From the NCBI RefSeq assembly GCF_002153375.1, contig NZ_MTBQ01000004.1, positions 310,001 to 374,000 on the forward strand: a DNA stretch of 64,000 nt, given 5' to 3'. The notes below the pieces were generated by a model. That model was not told the DNA's origin. It worked only from the letters and a program-made list of their open reading frames with translations, and did not search any database. This stretch comes from Oceanobacillus rekensis. GTDB taxonomy: Bacteria > Bacillota > Bacilli > Bacillales > Amphibacillaceae. Positions 35,684 through 45,991 of the stretch are shown in pieces. Numbering within the stretch: the stretch's first letter is position 1; the number at the start of each line of letters is the position of its first letter. The position numbers were made by a program, and so were the translations under genes.

Positions 35684-36875
35684 TTTCCAAATTCACCTCG
35701 CCATCCCCAGCTAAAGCGGCAATTACAGCTCCACGAACGATAATTCCTTTTAGTTTATTATCTTCAACGACCGCGACAGGTGTTTGTGAGTCGTGAATAA
35801 TGGCAAAAATATCATGCATCGTTGTTTCTGGATTAACTTTAGGGATATCCGTTCGTAAAATATCCTGTAAATTACTACTTTCTTTCTTACGTGCAGCTGA
35901 AGCATCCTCTGCTGTAACATAGCCTTTTAGATCACGTTTACCGTCAATTACCAAGATACTTGAGATTCCCTCTTCGCGCATACGTTCGAGAGCAACTCGT
36001 GGGCCATGTTTATCTATATTCACTGTCTCCGGTCGTTTCATAATATGATGTGCCGTTAATATCTTGGATCTGTCTACATCCTCCACAAATTTTTCCACAT
36101 AATCATTTGCTGGATTCACTAAAATTTCTTCAGGTGTTCCAATCTGGACAACAACCCCATCTTTCATCAGGGCAATATGATCGCCTAAACGCAGTGCCTC
36201 ATCTAAGTCATGAGTGATAAATATAATGGTCTTCTTCATAGAAGATTGTAAATCAATCAGCTCGTCCTGCATTTCTTTTCGAATCAATGGATCCAATGCA
36301 GAGAATGCTTCATCCATCAGTAGTACTTTCGGGTCATTGGCTAATGCACGGGCTAAGCCAACACGCTGCTGCATCCCACCAGATAATTGTCCTGGCTTCT
36401 GGTGCATATAGTCACCAAGTCCAACCAATTTCAAAGCTTCTTCAGCCTTTTTCTTGCGTTCTTCTTTTGGTACGTTTTGAATTTCTAAACCATACTCTGC
36501 ATTTTCTACAATAGTTCGGTGTGGAAATAGAGCAAATTGCTGGAAAACCATACTCATCTTTTCCCTACGCGCTTTTCGCAACGATTTTTTATCCATCGTC
36601 GCCAAGTCTTCCCCATCAATTAAAATACTTCCTTCAGTAGGTTCAATAAGGCGATTCAGTAACCGTACTAAAGTGGATTTCCCACTACCGGACAGTCCCA
36701 TGATGACAAATATTTCTCCTTCTTCCACTGAAAAACTAGCCCGATTTACCCCAACGGTATTCCCAGTTTCCTTTAGGATTTCCTCTTTGGTTAAGCCTTT
36801 ATCCATCAGTTTTAAAGTCTGTTTTGTATTCTTACCAAAAACCTTTGATAAGTTTTTTGTTTCAATTATTGGCAT
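35676..36875 (-). CDS. opuAA: Glycine-betaine/L-proline ABC transporter ATPase with CBS pair
   Basis: An approximately 399-residue OpuAA/ProV ATPase: Walker [10 protein letters not shown], signature [14 protein letters not shown], Walker [12 protein letters not shown] and HDLDEAL. The C-terminal part (about 280-395) carries two CBS domains that in relatives sense ionic strength near the membrane and switch transport on. ATG 36875 lies after AGAGGTG; the in-frame GTG at 36884 belongs to that ribosome site. It is the first gene of the opuA operon. Confidence 0.94.
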   Translation of the reverse strand: MPIIETKNLSKVFGKNTKQTLKLMDKGLTKEEILKETGNTVGVNRASFSVEEGEIFVIMGLSGSGKSTLVRLLNRLIEPTEGSILIDGEDLATMDKKSLRKARREKMSMVFQQFALFPHRTIVENAEYGLEIQNVPKEERKKKAEEALKLVGLGDYMHQKPGQLSGGMQQRVGLARALANDPKVLLMDEAFSALDPLIRKEMQDELIDLQSSMKKTIIFITHDLDEALRLGDHIALMKDGVVVQIGTPEEILVNPANDYVEKFVEDVDRSKILTAHHIMKRPETVNIDKHGPRVALERMREEGISSILVIDGKRDLKGYVTAEDASAARKKESSNLQDILRTDIPKVNPETTMHDIFAIIHDSQTPVAVVEDNKLKGIIVRGAVIAALAGDGEVNLENA

Positions 36876-37270
36876 ATTTTTCACCTCTTATAGTTCGTTT
36901 TTTCCTATTATAGACAAAATATGTAAATGGTCGTAAAGTCGTACTACCATTCTATCATCTTGTAAACACGGGAAAAAAATGAATCTATTATCGATTCATT
37001 TATGTTAAATCCTTAAAACCGCACAGTTTTCCATCAACTTATTAAGTTTAAACTTAATAAGTACTTATTACAAACCTTAAAAATAGCTGTTTTTGGAAGT
37101 AAATACTGGCAAATTTGCTTGTATCCTCCGTAAATTGAAATAACATACAATTGCTCATTATTCCTTCAAAATACGAACTAATTATTGGAAAAAGGGGATT
37201 TTCAATAAAACGGGACTCCGCATTGTTTAACCTATCGAAAGGAATTGTTGCTAGTGTCACAAAATATATA

Positions 37271-37385
37271 AAATGCGAACTAACTGCTGGCTGTTTCCCA
37301 AAGATAGGTGTTGTTGCTGCCCTAAGGTGCGCGAAGTATATTTCGCAGAGAGTTGCCGAAGTTTCTTATTTAGTTCGTAGTTTAT
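37271..37385. repeat. MITE-like element with short inverted ends
   Basis: It begins AAATGCGAACTAACTG and ends TTATTTAGTTCGTAGTTT, so its ends are imperfect inverted repeats of the type AAANNRCGAACTAA. A further end-like sequence, AAAATACGAACTAATTATTGG, lies near 37168. Related ends occur at 49817 and 57583. Confidence 0.55.
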
Positions 37386-37469
37386 CTCATCTCTATCAAT
37401 ACTTAAAAGGCAATTCCCTTTGGCAGGACGAGTACCGCAGTCCTAAATATTAGTAAAAGGGCCAAATAT

Positions 37470-37494
37470 AAAAAGCAGCCAATGGCTGCTTTTT
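37470..37494 (-). terminator. Terminator of dnaC
   Basis: Perfect 11-base arms AAAAAGCAGCC (37470-37480) and GGCTGCTTTTT (37484-37494) enclose a three-base loop, just past the dnaC stop. Confidence 0.85.
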
Positions 37495-37503
37495 ATTTGA
37501 TTG

Positions 37504-38880
37504 CTATGCCTGCATCATCGCAGGGGGTACGTCACCCTCTTGGTAGCGGTGATCCAGATCAACAAACTTGTTGTATTCTTTCACAAATGCAAGCTCAACC
37601 GTCCCAGTTGGGCCGTTACGCTGCTTGGCGATAATAATCTCGATAATGTTTTGTTTCTCTGTTTCCTTATCATAGTAATCGTCACGGTATAAGAATCCTA
37701 CAATGTCGGCATCCTGCTCAATACTTCCGGATTCACGGATATCAGACATCATCGGTCGTTTATCCTGGCGTGATTCTACACCACGGGAAAGCTGTGATAA
37801 TGCTATCAACGGAACTTTTAACTCTCTTGCTAGTGCTTTTAAGGCTCGGGAAATTTCCGATACTTCCTGTTGGCGGTTTTCCCCAGAACTCCCACTACCC
37901 TGTATAAGCTGCAAATAATCAATTAAAATCATACCAAGCCCATGTTCTTGTTTTAAACGCCGACACTTGGAACGAATCTCACTAACGCGAATCCCTGGAG
38001 AGTCGTCAATATAAATACCTGCATTGGATAAAGAACCCATTGCCATGGTTAGTTTTCCCCAGTCGTCTGCAAGTAGTTGTCCATTACGGAGCCGCTGTGA
38101 ATCTATATTTCCTTCCGCGCAGAGCATCCGTTGAACAAGCTGCTCTGCACCCATTTCAAGACTAAAGATGGCCACATTTTGTTCTGTCTTAACCGCTACA
38201 TTCTGGGCAACATTTAAGGCAAATGCTGTCTTACCAACTGATGGCCGTGCAGCAATAATAATTAAATCATTCGGCTGAAAACCGGAAGTAATTCGGTCTA
38301 AATCATGAAAACCGGTTGGGACCCCTGTAACATCTCCACTTTGCTGGTGAAGCTGCTCAATATTGTCATAAACATCAATTAAAACATCTTTAATGTTTTT
38401 AAAGGAACCCGTGTTTTTTCGACCGGATACTTCGAGAATATTTTTCTCAGCATCATTCAGTACATCTTCAACTTCATCTTCTTTTTCAAAGGTGGATGTG
38501 ACGATATCTGTTGCTGTACGAATCAATCGCCGGAGTATCGCCTTTTCTTCTACTATTTTACTGTAGTACTCAATATTAGCTGCTGTTGGAACACTTTCCG
38601 CTACCTGTGATAAATAGGTTACACCGCCAGCCTCTTCCAGCTGTCTCTTATTATTTAAGTGGGTTGTAACGGTAACAACGTCAATTGGCTCACCTTTATC
38701 GGAAAGACTTATCATTGCAGCAAAAATTCTCTGGTGACTTGCACGATAAAAATCTTCAGGTACGAGTAATTCAGATGCTGTCGAAAAAGCTTGCGGTTCT
38801 AGAAATATAGCGCCAATTACCGACTGTTCGGCTTCTATATTTTGTGGTGGTGTACGATCATTCAACGTTTGGCTCATCAT
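37504..38880 (-). CDS. dnaC: Replicative DNA helicase
   Basis: A 458-residue hexameric DnaB-type helicase (called DnaC in Bacillus). The N-terminal domain begins PPQNIEAEQSVIGAIF, and the RecA-like domain has Walker A ARPSVGKTAFALN near 210, Walker B in LILIDYLQLIQG-like MILIDYLQLI, and the C-terminal DADIVGFLYRDDYY. It unwinds DNA at the fork. It follows rplI with a terminator between. Confidence 0.96.
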   Translation of the reverse strand: MMSQTLNDRTPPQNIEAEQSVIGAIFLEPQAFSTASELLVPEDFYRASHQRIFAAMISLSDKGEPIDVVTVTTHLNNKRQLEEAGGVTYLSQVAESVPTAANIEYYSKIVEEKAILRRLIRTATDIVTSTFEKEDEVEDVLNDAEKNILEVSGRKNTGSFKNIKDVLIDVYDNIEQLHQQSGDVTGVPTGFHDLDRITSGFQPNDLIIIAARPSVGKTAFALNVAQNVAVKTEQNVAIFSLEMGAEQLVQRMLCAEGNIDSQRLRNGQLLADDWGKLTMAMGSLSNAGIYIDDSPGIRVSEIRSKCRRLKQEHGLGMILIDYLQLIQGSGSSGENRQQEVSEISRALKALARELKVPLIALSQLSRGVESRQDKRPMMSDIRESGSIEQDADIVGFLYRDDYYDKETEKQNIIEIIIAKQRNGPTGTVELAFVKEYNKFVDLDHRYQEGDVPPAMMQA

Positions 38881-38966
38881 TCTCTCCCCCCTAAGTTTAA
38901 GAGGTACATGATTTCCTCTTTATCCATTTCTACCAAATTATACAAATCAACTGTCAATATAGAAGA

Positions 38967-38987
38967 AATCGGCATTAAGCCGATTCC
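38967..38987 (-). terminator. Terminator downstream of rplI
   Basis: AATCGGC (38967-38973) and GCCGATT (38979-38985), a short loop, with TCTTCT following on the minus strand. Moderate strength; dnaC may be partly cotranscribed. Confidence 0.55.
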
Positions 38988-39017
38988 TAGGTCATTTTAT
39001 TCTTTTATCATAACTGT

Positions 39018-39464
39018 TTACTGTTCACTTACATGTACTTTTACAGATCCAGAAACCTCTGGATGAAGCTTAACCGGTAACGTTGTATATCCCAATGCCC
39101 GAATTGGCTGTTCAAGCTCTATTTTTCGCTTATCCACTTTATATCCATGCTGTTTGTTTAGTGCTTCAGCAATTTGCTTGCTTGTAATGGATCCGAAAAG
39201 ACGACCATTTTCTCCCGATTTTGCTTTAATTTCAATCGTTAATTCTGCCAAAGTATCTTTAAGATTCATAGCATCTTCTTTTTCTTGTTGCTCCATTTGA
39301 TTACTCTTTCGATTTTGAGCTTCTAATGCTTTCAAACTCCCTGCAGTTGCTTCCTCTGCAAGTTTATTTTTTAATAGATAGTTGCGTGCATATCCATCAG
39401 GTACATTTTTTACCTCACCTTTTTTTGCTTTACCTTTTACATCTTTAAGAAAAATTACCTTCAT
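39018..39464 (-). CDS. rplI: 50S ribosomal protein L9
   Basis: A 148-residue L9 with the conserved N-terminal [30 protein letters not shown], the long central helix and the C-terminal rRNA-binding domain. It overlaps the gdpP stop by four bases, an arrangement conserved in Bacillaceae. Confidence 0.97.
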   Translation of the reverse strand: MKVIFLKDVKGKAKKGEVKNVPDGYARNYLLKNKLAEEATAGSLKALEAQNRKSNQMEQQEKEDAMNLKDTLAELTIEIKAKSGENGRLFGSITSKQIAEALNKQHGYKVDKRKIELEQPIRALGYTTLPVKLHPEVSGSVKVHVSEQ

Positions 39465-41437
39465 TCCGATTCTCTCCCCTCATAATACTCATTTAATATG
39501 TCTACTAGGAATGCTTCTGAATCATCAATGGTTGTATCCTCTATTTGTGTAGCAGCATTGGTTAAATGACCACCACCGCCCATTTTTTCCATAATAACCT
39601 GAACATTTACATCACCAAGTGACCTGGCACTGATACCAATTCTCCCATCACTTCTTTCAGATAGGACAAATGAAGCGGTAATCCCGGTCATTGTTAGCAA
39701 TGTATCTGCTGTTTGTGCGATTAATACAGGGCTATATGCTACCCCTGTTTCTGCTTTTGCTATTGCGATATGATCCCGATAAATCCGGGCACCTTCAATT
39801 ATTTTACTTCGCTTGATATATAGTTCTAAGTCTTCCTTCATAAATCTCTGTACTAAGACCGTATCAGCACCCTTGGAACGCAAATAGGAGGCAGCATCAA
39901 AAGTTCTGGATCCGGTTCGCAATGTAAAACCTTTCGTATCGACAATGATGCCTGCCAGTAATGCCGTAGCTTCCAACATTTTCAGCTTTGTTCCTTTTGG
40001 CTGGTATTCCAGTAGTTCTGTTACGAGCTCTGCAGTGGAAGAAGCATATGGCTCCATATAAACCAATGTTGGATTGTCGATAAATTCTTCGCCTCTGCGA
40101 TGATGATCAATAACTACCTTGTATTCCGACTTATTAAGCAAACTTTCAACCGCCACCATAGATGGTTTATGGGTATCTACAATAACGAGTAAGCTTCTGC
40201 CAGTTATCATTTCCTCCGCCTCATCTGGTTCGATGAAATAACTCCATAATTCCGCGTCTGCTTTAATGGCATCAACTAGACGGTATACCCCTGTATCCAA
40301 ATCATTTGGATCAAAGATGATATGGCCACTAACATTATTAATTTTAGCTATATTTAAAACACCAATCGCCGCACCAAGTGAATCCATGTCTGGCGACTTA
40401 TGTCCCATAATAATAACGTTGTCGCTTGCCTTTACCAATTCTTTCAATGCATGGGATATTACTCTAGCCCTGACACGCGTTCGTTTTTCCATTGGATTTG
40501 TTTTACCGCCATAAAAACGTACTTTACCCTGATCTTCCTTAATAGCAACCTGGTCACCACCGCGTCCCAACGCCAAGTCGAGGCTCGATTGTGCTAATTC
40601 TCCGAGTTCGGGTAGATTGATAGCTCCTACCCCTACACCAATGCTTAAGGTAACTGGGTTATTATCTACACCATTCATCTCGCGTACTTCATCTAAAATA
40701 TCAAATTTAACTTTTTCGAGCTTTTGAAGGATTTCCTTCGTTCCAACAGCCAAGAATCTTTCTTGTGATGTCCGTTTCAAATATAGACCATAGTGACTGG
40801 ACCATTGATTTAGAACTGTAGTAACTTTTGAGTTCAATTGGCTCTTTACAGTATCATCCATGTTTTGAGTGATTTCTTCATAATTATCTAAGAAAATAAT
40901 TGCCAAAACCGTTTGTTCATTATAATACATTTGTTGCAATTCTTCCTGATCGGTTCTGTCCATTAAATAAAGCAATCGTTCTTCTTTTCGAACAACTGTT
41001 TGAAACTTATAATCATCCAATTCAAACCAGACATTGTCCTTATTCTCTTTAATCATCGGAATCAGATTCTCAGATAGCTTATTAAGTGAATTCCCGACAA
41101 GCGATTCATTTTCCTCATTGAATTTATTCATATATGGATTAGCCCACTCAATATTATAATCTTCATTATACAGAATAATTCCAAATGGCATTTCCAATAA
41201 TGCTTCTTCCCCAACCTTCTTAATTCGATGGGAAATCGTGGATATATATTGCTCTGCTTCCTGAAGAAGTGCTCTTTCTGTCCTAATACTGTAATAAAAG
41301 GAAACAGCCAAGACGACAGTCATAATCAGGCCCAATATCCATTGAAAGTACCATATAACACCAAGCAAAATAAGGGATAATAAATAAATTACCCACAAAT
41401 GACTACTTAGTGTTGGTTTCTTTTGTATGTCTGGCAT
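39461..41437 (-). CDS. gdpP: Cyclic-di-AMP phosphodiesterase
   Basis: A 658-residue membrane enzyme that hydrolyses c-di-AMP to pApA, linking second messenger level to wall, potassium and osmolyte control. Two helices near residues 12-50 are followed by a PAS-like domain, a degenerate GGDEF domain (SIGVGVG, GRGGDQ), and a DHH domain with [17 protein letters not shown] and DHHRRGE, ending with a DHHA1 GGGGH motif near 617. GGAGC lies before the ATG. Confidence 0.95.
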   Translation of the reverse strand: MPDIQKKPTLSSHLWVIYLLSLILLGVIWYFQWILGLIMTVVLAVSFYYSIRTERALLQEAEQYISTISHRIKKVGEEALLEMPFGIILYNEDYNIEWANPYMNKFNEENESLVGNSLNKLSENLIPMIKENKDNVWFELDDYKFQTVVRKEERLLYLMDRTDQEELQQMYYNEQTVLAIIFLDNYEEITQNMDDTVKSQLNSKVTTVLNQWSSHYGLYLKRTSQERFLAVGTKEILQKLEKVKFDILDEVREMNGVDNNPVTLSIGVGVGAINLPELGELAQSSLDLALGRGGDQVAIKEDQGKVRFYGGKTNPMEKRTRVRARVISHALKELVKASDNVIIMGHKSPDMDSLGAAIGVLNIAKINNVSGHIIFDPNDLDTGVYRLVDAIKADAELWSYFIEPDEAEEMITGRSLLVIVDTHKPSMVAVESLLNKSEYKVVIDHHRRGEEFIDNPTLVYMEPYASSTAELVTELLEYQPKGTKLKMLEATALLAGIIVDTKGFTLRTGSRTFDAASYLRSKGADTVLVQRFMKEDLELYIKRSKIIEGARIYRDHIAIAKAETGVAYSPVLIAQTADTLLTMTGITASFVLSERSDGRIGISARSLGDVNVQVIMEKMGGGGHLTNAATQIEDTTIDDSEAFLVDILNEYYEGRESE

Positions 41438-41470
41438 TGCGTTCAGCTCCTATAATCTCTTGTCACCTAT

Positions 41471-42415
41471 CTATTTCTTTTCACTTCCCAGGCGATCTCT
41501 TAGCCTAAAGCCTATATCAATTATACCTAAGATTCTAACGAAATAAAGTAAAAATGTCGGAAATAGTATTGTAAGGACAATAATTAGAATCGGAATAAAC
41601 TTTGATATCTTCTTATGATGGGCGTAAAAGAATATAAATGAAAATCCTTGTAGCGCCATTAGTAGACCAGTAAGTACAAGAATATTCTGTACTGCCATGA
41701 AGTAAATACCTGATGGATCAAGATTAAAGAATGACAAAAGCAATGCAAAGAAGTAAACCCATATCAATGATGATGGGAATCTCAAATTACGAAATGGTGG
41801 GAACCTGAGCTGTTTCTTTTCGATGCGATTTATAAATTTATACCCAATCCATTGCGAAAGAAATGCAAGCACGATAGCAGTTAGAGCCACGCCCACAGGT
41901 AACAGATCAATTAAAAGGTCTATTTGCAACTGCAGCAGTTCCTCTAGTCCTTCCGTTTGCTCAGCAACCCCGAATTGTTCCATAAACGATGAACTCATTT
42001 CCATGGATTCTGACACAATCATTTCAAATTCTTCAACCAAATTGATGGAAAATAGTAATTGACTAAAAACAAAAACAAATAAAAGACCAATTACAAATCC
42101 CAGTGTTCCTCTTGCCCATGTTTCATAAGCTGATAATCCTTTATGGATGGCACTCCCGACGGCCAAACCACCCAATCCCATTAATATTGTGAACGGTAAT
42201 AAAAAGACAGCAAACAGTGTAGTTAACAACAATGCTACTGCGAACATTAACAATGATGACTTAAACCCATATCGGGAAGTAAAGAAAACAAATGGAACCG
42301 GCAATAAGATTAAGCCGACTATCGATATTATAGGAACAAAAATAGCAATAAGCATTAATCCCATAAATATTGCCAACGATACCGCTCCATCAGTTATTTT
42401 TTTTGATTGATTCAT
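41471..42415 (-). CDS. yybS: YybS-family membrane protein (DUF2232)
   Basis: A 314-residue protein with about eight hydrophobic helices in the DUF2232 layout, sitting just upstream of gdpP as in Bacillus. Function is not established; the steady linkage with gdpP and rplI suggests an envelope or c-di-AMP link, but this is inference. A Noc-binding-like site lies upstream at 42526. Confidence 0.88.
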   Translation of the reverse strand: MNQSKKITDGAVSLAIFMGLMLIAIFVPIISIVGLILLPVPFVFFTSRYGFKSSLLMFAVALLLTTLFAVFLLPFTILMGLGGLAVGSAIHKGLSAYETWARGTLGFVIGLLFVFVFSQLLFSINLVEEFEMIVSESMEMSSSFMEQFGVAEQTEGLEELLQLQIDLLIDLLPVGVALTAIVLAFLSQWIGYKFINRIEKKQLRFPPFRNLRFPSSLIWVYFFALLLSFFNLDPSGIYFMAVQNILVLTGLLMALQGFSFIFFYAHHKKISKFIPILIIVLTILFPTFLLYFVRILGIIDIGFRLRDRLGSEKK

Positions 42416-42784
42416 TTATTGCACCCCATCTAAGCTACGAATAGAAAATAAGATTACTTTTTACGTATTATCATATGATAACATGATTTTTACAGAAAGG
42501 CTTGTCGAATAATGTTGTATTATTTATTTCCCGGGTAATAAAAAGTCAAGAATCTCGCCAGTTGAAACGGATTAATGAAGCTCCTTTTTGTAAAAAGCTG
42601 TCATAAATTGACAGATGGATTCAACTCTACGACGAGTCTTTAAATAATATTTGCGACAATAAATTATGGTGGTGCGAGTAACCATAGTTTCAACCTTTTA
42701 GAAAAAGCCTTAACGACGATAGACGCATTCTTTTAGCTTTTCTATTATAATGAAAGTAATCACACATAAATAAGGATGAAAATC
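42416..42784. other. Intergenic region with Noc-like site and repeat trace
   Basis: It holds a Noc-like palindrome (42526-42539) and a short stretch near 42662-42700 (GCGAGTAACCATAG) that resembles 57980-58006. No gene was seen. Confidence 0.55.
42526..42539. promoter_or_regulatory. Probable Noc-binding site
   Basis: ATTTCCCGGGTAAT differs from the Noc consensus ATTTCCCGGGAAAT at one position. Confidence 0.6.
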
Positions 42785-43270
42785 ATGACACATCTACAAG
42801 TTTTTCTAAATAGTATCAAACTACCAAATAAAGAAGCTATGTTTCGCTTGAATCGGATCGGGATGGATGTTGCTCTCATCTATATGTTCATTCTCTTGGC
42901 TATCGTCTGTATTCCTGAATTAATAGATAGGTTAACTGCGACGAGCGGATTTGGAGCAGAACTTAATATTATTTTTCAACTCATATACTTCTTTATGTTT
43001 TATTATCTTCCATTGACTATTATAGCTTTAATCAGTCTCTCTCTTATTGCATATATTGGAAAGACGATTGCTTCTCTGATGCAACGTAAATTACGCTTCC
43101 CCACACTATGGAAATTAAGCGCATTTACGACGACGATTCCACTCTTACTTTATACAATCATTACATTAATCATTGATATGAGCGATATTTTTCTCTTCAT
43201 TGCTTTTTTATATACTATTGGAATGCTAATAAAGATGATCTCCATTTATCCAAAACGCAGAGCGAGATAA
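42785..43270 (+). CDS. Multi-pass membrane protein, DUF1189-like
   Basis: A protein of about 161 residues with four hydrophobic helices (about 27-45, 60-95, 112-135 and 137-155) and a charged N-terminus (FLNSIKLPNKEAMFRLNRIG), then a basic C-terminal tail. The start of the protein and its loops resemble DUF1189 (YvdJ-like) membrane proteins, but shortened. ATG 42785 lies eight bases after AAGGA; the ATG at 42776 overlaps that site. It is the only rightward gene in this stretch and ends at a strong terminator shared with rpsR. Confidence 0.65.
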   Translation: MTHLQVFLNSIKLPNKEAMFRLNRIGMDVALIYMFILLAIVCIPELIDRLTATSGFGAELNIIFQLIYFFMFYYLPLTIIALISLSLIAYIGKTIASLMQRKLRFPTLWKLSAFTTTIPLLLYTIITLIIDMSDIFLFIAFLYTIGMLIKMISIYPKRRAR

Positions 43271-43298
43271 TGATTAGCAAGTTATCTTTTAACAAATG

Positions 43299-43337
43299 AA
43301 AAACCTCAAAATCTAATCAAGATTTTGAGGTTTTTTT
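43299..43337. terminator. Bidirectional terminator between the DUF1189-like gene and rpsR
   Basis: Near-perfect arms AAAACCTCAAAATCT and AGATTTTGAGGTTTT with T tracts on both strands. Confidence 0.9.
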
Positions 43338-43338
43338 A

Positions 43339-43569
43339 TTACTCAGATACAAATGGAAGTAATGCCATTAAACGAGCACGTTTAATTGCAATTGTAAGTT
43401 TACGTTGGTATTTTGCAGAAGTTCCAGTTACACGACGTGGAAGAATTTTTCCGCGTTCAGAAATGAAACGTCTAAGCAAATCTACATCTTTATAATCGAT
43501 ATGTGTAATTCCATTTGCAGTGAAATAACACACTTTACGACGCTTTGCGCGTCCGCGACGAGCTGCCAT
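43339..43569 (-). CDS. rpsR: 30S ribosomal protein S18
   Basis: A 76-residue S18: basic N-terminus ([12 protein letters not shown]), the conserved [36 protein letters not shown] core and a C-terminal [11 protein letters not shown]. It binds S6 on the 30S platform. It is last in the rpsF-ssb-rpsR operon, with AAGGAGGGG before the ATG. Confidence 0.97.
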   Translation of the reverse strand: MAARRGRAKRRKVCYFTANGITHIDYKDVDLLRRFISERGKILPRRVTGTSAKYQRKLTIAIKRARLMALLPFVSE

Positions 43570-43590
43570 TAATACCCCTCCTTTTTAATT

Positions 43591-44103
43591 CTAGAATGGT
43601 AAATCATCATCTGATATATCGATAGGCTCTCCATTATTTTTAAATGGATCGTCTTGATTTTGGTTCTGGTTTTGCTGGTTCTGGTTTTGCTGGTTCTGAT
43701 TCTGATTCTGATTTTGATTCTGAAATTGGTTCTGATTTTTGTTTTGCTGGAATCCGGATGGATCCTGTCCACCAGAAGAAGAACCTTTTGTTTCCAAAAA
43801 TTGTATGCTTTCGGCAAGAACTTCGGTCACAAATACTGTCTTACCATCTTGTCCTTCATATCTACGCGTTTGAATACGACCATCAACGCCAATCAAGCTT
43901 CCCTTTTTCATATAGTTAGCAAGATTTTCAGCCTGTCTGCGCCAAACAACACCATTAATGAAGTCTGTTTCACGCTCACCCTGCTGATTTGTAAAAGGTC
44001 TGTTCACTGCAATAGTAAAGTTAGCAACGGCAACGCCATTTGGTGTATAACGTAAATCGGGATCCTTCGTTAACCTGCCTACCAATACGACACGATTTAA
44101 CAT
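43591..44103 (-). CDS. ssb: Single-stranded DNA-binding protein
   Basis: A 170-residue SSB. The OB fold covers residues 1-105 ([35 protein letters not shown]), followed by a long Gln/Asn-rich linker and the acidic tip DISDDDLPF that docks partner proteins. ATG 44103 lies eight bases after AAGGAG, and the in-frame GTG at 44112 is less likely. The linker is encoded by a short-period repeat of CAG/AAC-type codons (43654-43745), so its length could vary between strains. Confidence 0.96.
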   Translation of the reverse strand: MLNRVVLVGRLTKDPDLRYTPNGVAVANFTIAVNRPFTNQQGERETDFINGVVWRRQAENLANYMKKGSLIGVDGRIQTRRYEGQDGKTVFVTEVLAESIQFLETKGSSSGGQDPSGFQQNKNQNQFQNQNQNQNQNQQNQNQQNQNQNQDDPFKNNGEPIDISDDDLPF

Positions 44104-44118
44104 CAGAACCACTCCTTA

Positions 44119-44406
44119 TTATTGTTCATCTCGAATTACAATATGACGAATTATATCATCAGAGAACTTAGCTAGGCGATCAAATTCATTGATTGCTTCA
44201 TCACCACTGCTGAAGTTTATTAGAATATAATATCCATCACGATAGTCATTGATTTCATATGCAAGGCGTTTCTTGCCTTTTTCATCTACTTTTGCAATCT
44301 CCGCTCCATTATCTGTTAAGATCTTGTTGAAACGCTCTACTAAAGCAGTTAGAGCCTCTTCTTCAATGTCTGGGCGGACGATATACATAATTTCGTATTT
44401 TCTCAT
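44119..44406 (-). CDS. rpsF: 30S ribosomal protein S6
   Basis: A 95-residue S6 with [26 protein letters not shown] and [18 protein letters not shown]. It pairs with S18. It is first in the operon; AAAGGAGGTG lies eight bases before the ATG, downstream of a clear promoter and a short leader. Confidence 0.97.
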   Translation of the reverse strand: MRKYEIMYIVRPDIEEEALTALVERFNKILTDNGAEIAKVDEKGKKRLAYEINDYRDGYYILINFSSGDEAINEFDRLAKFSDDIIRHIVIRDEQ

Positions 44407-44455
44407 CCGTTACACCTCCTTTTGGTCTTAGCGGCTCCTACCTGTCAACAAACTT
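44407..44455 (-). promoter_or_regulatory. rpsF leader, possible S6:S18-binding element
   Basis: The leader just before the ribosome site contains GGTAGGAGCCGCTAAGACC. In many bacteria the rpsF leader folds into a CCG-containing hairpin bound by S6:S18 for autoregulation. The CCG and flanking short complements are present, but I could not confirm the full fold. Confidence 0.35.
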
Positions 44456-44514
44456 TATAAGTTATATTAAGCAGAAGCAAGGAATAATCATAATTTAATT
44501 ACTCACAATGATGA

Positions 44515-44543
44515 ATTATACCAAATTTCATTTCATTTGACAA
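44515..44543 (-). promoter_or_regulatory. Sigma-A promoter of rpsF-ssb-rpsR
   Basis: On the minus strand TTGTCA (44543-44538) and TATAAT (44520-44515) are separated by exactly 17 bases, about 110 bases before rpsF. Confidence 0.8.
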
Positions 44544-44621
44544 GTATTCGAGAGATCCTAATTATACGTTATTATACTTTTTACTACTCCGACTAACCAT
44601 TCTGCAGTCTTTTACTAATAT

Positions 44622-45722
44622 TTATACATTAAATCGGAAATGAATGACGTCCCCATCCTGAACGATATATTCCTTTCCTTCCAGCCGAACTTTCCCTTTT
44701 TCCCGTGCATGCATCATGGATCCTCCTTCAACAAGATCCGTATAGGACACTGTTTCTGCGCGGATAAATCCTCTTTCAAAGTCCGTGTGAATTATTGCAG
44801 CTGCCTGTGGTGCTTTAATTCCTTCACGAAATGTCCAAGCTCGCACTTCCTGAACTCCTGCAGTAAAATATGTTGCCAAACCTAACAGACTATAAGAAGC
44901 TTTAATTAGCTTATCAAGACCAGCTTCAGTAATACCTAAGTCTTCAAGAAACATTTCTTTTTCCTCTGGGTCGAGTTCGGAAATTTCTTCTTCAATCTTT
45001 GCACAAATAACAATTACTTCTGCATTTTCTTTCGCAGCAAAATCTTTTACCTTTTGCACATTTTCATTCGAATCGGGGTCTGCAACTTCATCTTCACTAA
45101 CATTCGCAACGTATAACATTGGTTTACTTGTTAATAAGTGAAGTCCCTTAACAACCTTCTGCTGGTCATCTGTAAATTCCAAAGCTCGTACTGGTTTTTC
45201 TGCTTCAAGTCCGTCTTTGATTTTCACAAGTATATCATGTTCAGCTACTGCATCTTTATCTTTTTGCCTTGCAAGTTTTTCAATCCGTACGATCCGTTTA
45301 TTTACCGTTTCTAAATCTGCCAAAATCAACTCTAAGTTAATAATTTCAATATCATCAATTGGATCGACCTTGCCAGAAACATGGGTAATATTCTCATCCA
45401 CAAAACAACGGACCACTTGACATATTGCATCCACCTGGCGGATATGTGAAAGGAATTGATTTCCCAAACCTTCTCCTTTACTAGCGCCCTTTACAATACC
45501 AGCAATATCCGTAAACTCAAAAGCCGTTGGTACTGTTTTTTTCGGTTTTACTAATTCTGTTAATTTATTTAAGCGTTCGTCAGGAACTTCCACAATTCCT
45601 ACATTCGGATCGATTGTCGCAAACGGATAGTTCGCTGCCTCTGCTCCAGCCTGTGTAATTGCATTAAATAATGTAGATTTCCCCACATTTGGAAGTCCAA
45701 CGATTCCTGCTGTTAATGCCAT
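44622..45722 (-). CDS. ychF: Ribosome-binding GTPase/ATPase YchF
   Basis: A 366-residue OBG-family ATPase. The G1 motif GLPNVGKSTLFN is near residue 9, followed by DIAGIVKGASKGEGLGNQFL, the altered G4 motif NVSEDE (which favours ATP in this family), a coiled-coil insertion (about 130-200) and a C-terminal TGS domain (FTAGVQEVRAWTFREG, VEGGSMMHAREKGKVRLEGKEY). It associates with ribosomes and stress responses. Confidence 0.96.
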   Translation of the reverse strand: MALTAGIVGLPNVGKSTLFNAITQAGAEAANYPFATIDPNVGIVEVPDERLNKLTELVKPKKTVPTAFEFTDIAGIVKGASKGEGLGNQFLSHIRQVDAICQVVRCFVDENITHVSGKVDPIDDIEIINLELILADLETVNKRIVRIEKLARQKDKDAVAEHDILVKIKDGLEAEKPVRALEFTDDQQKVVKGLHLLTSKPMLYVANVSEDEVADPDSNENVQKVKDFAAKENAEVIVICAKIEEEISELDPEEKEMFLEDLGITEAGLDKLIKASYSLLGLATYFTAGVQEVRAWTFREGIKAPQAAAIIHTDFERGFIRAETVSYTDLVEGGSMMHAREKGKVRLEGKEYIVQDGDVIHFRFNV

Positions 45723-45814
45723 TTAACTTTCACTCCTTAAGGATTCCATTCATATGAACGCGATCGTTACTTCAATTATAGATAGTCGTAAGTAAAAAGA
45801 CAAGCAAGTAAAAA

Positions 45815-45849
45815 GCAAAAATAGGCATATATAAGATGCCTATTTTTGC
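45815..45849 (-). terminator. Terminator of the yyzM transcription unit
   Basis: Fourteen-base perfect arms GCAAAAATAGGCAT and ATGCCTATTTTTGC (45815-45828 and 45836-45849) are followed on the minus strand by TTTTTACTT. Confidence 0.85.
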
Positions 45850-45991
45850 TTGTAACCCAATTAATTTTCATTTTTAATATTTCTTATGTTTCTATAATAC
45901 TATTTTAAAGGTATTATAGCCAATTTTAACTAATTTAAAAGTTTTTTTATAAGCCTTACTAGACAAAGATAATCCGGTTGCTACCTTAATT

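Larger units (their letters stand above)
36876..37503. other. Intergenic region with MITE-like repeat and terminator
   Basis: It contains the opuA upstream region, the inverted repeat at about 37035-37065, repeat ends near 37168, the element at 37271-37385 and the dnaC terminator. No gene was recognised. Confidence 0.6.

Noticed and set aside
37054..37260. Open frame of 68 codons on the minus strand
   Set aside because: It lies in repeat-rich spacer, has no ribosome site and no similarity.
43569..43817. Basic repeat-rich 82-codon frame overlapping ssb
   Set aside because: It is the ssb linker repeat read in another frame.
44430..44440. TTGACA in the rpsF leader as a second promoter
   Set aside because: No -10 hexamer at a suitable distance before the start codon.
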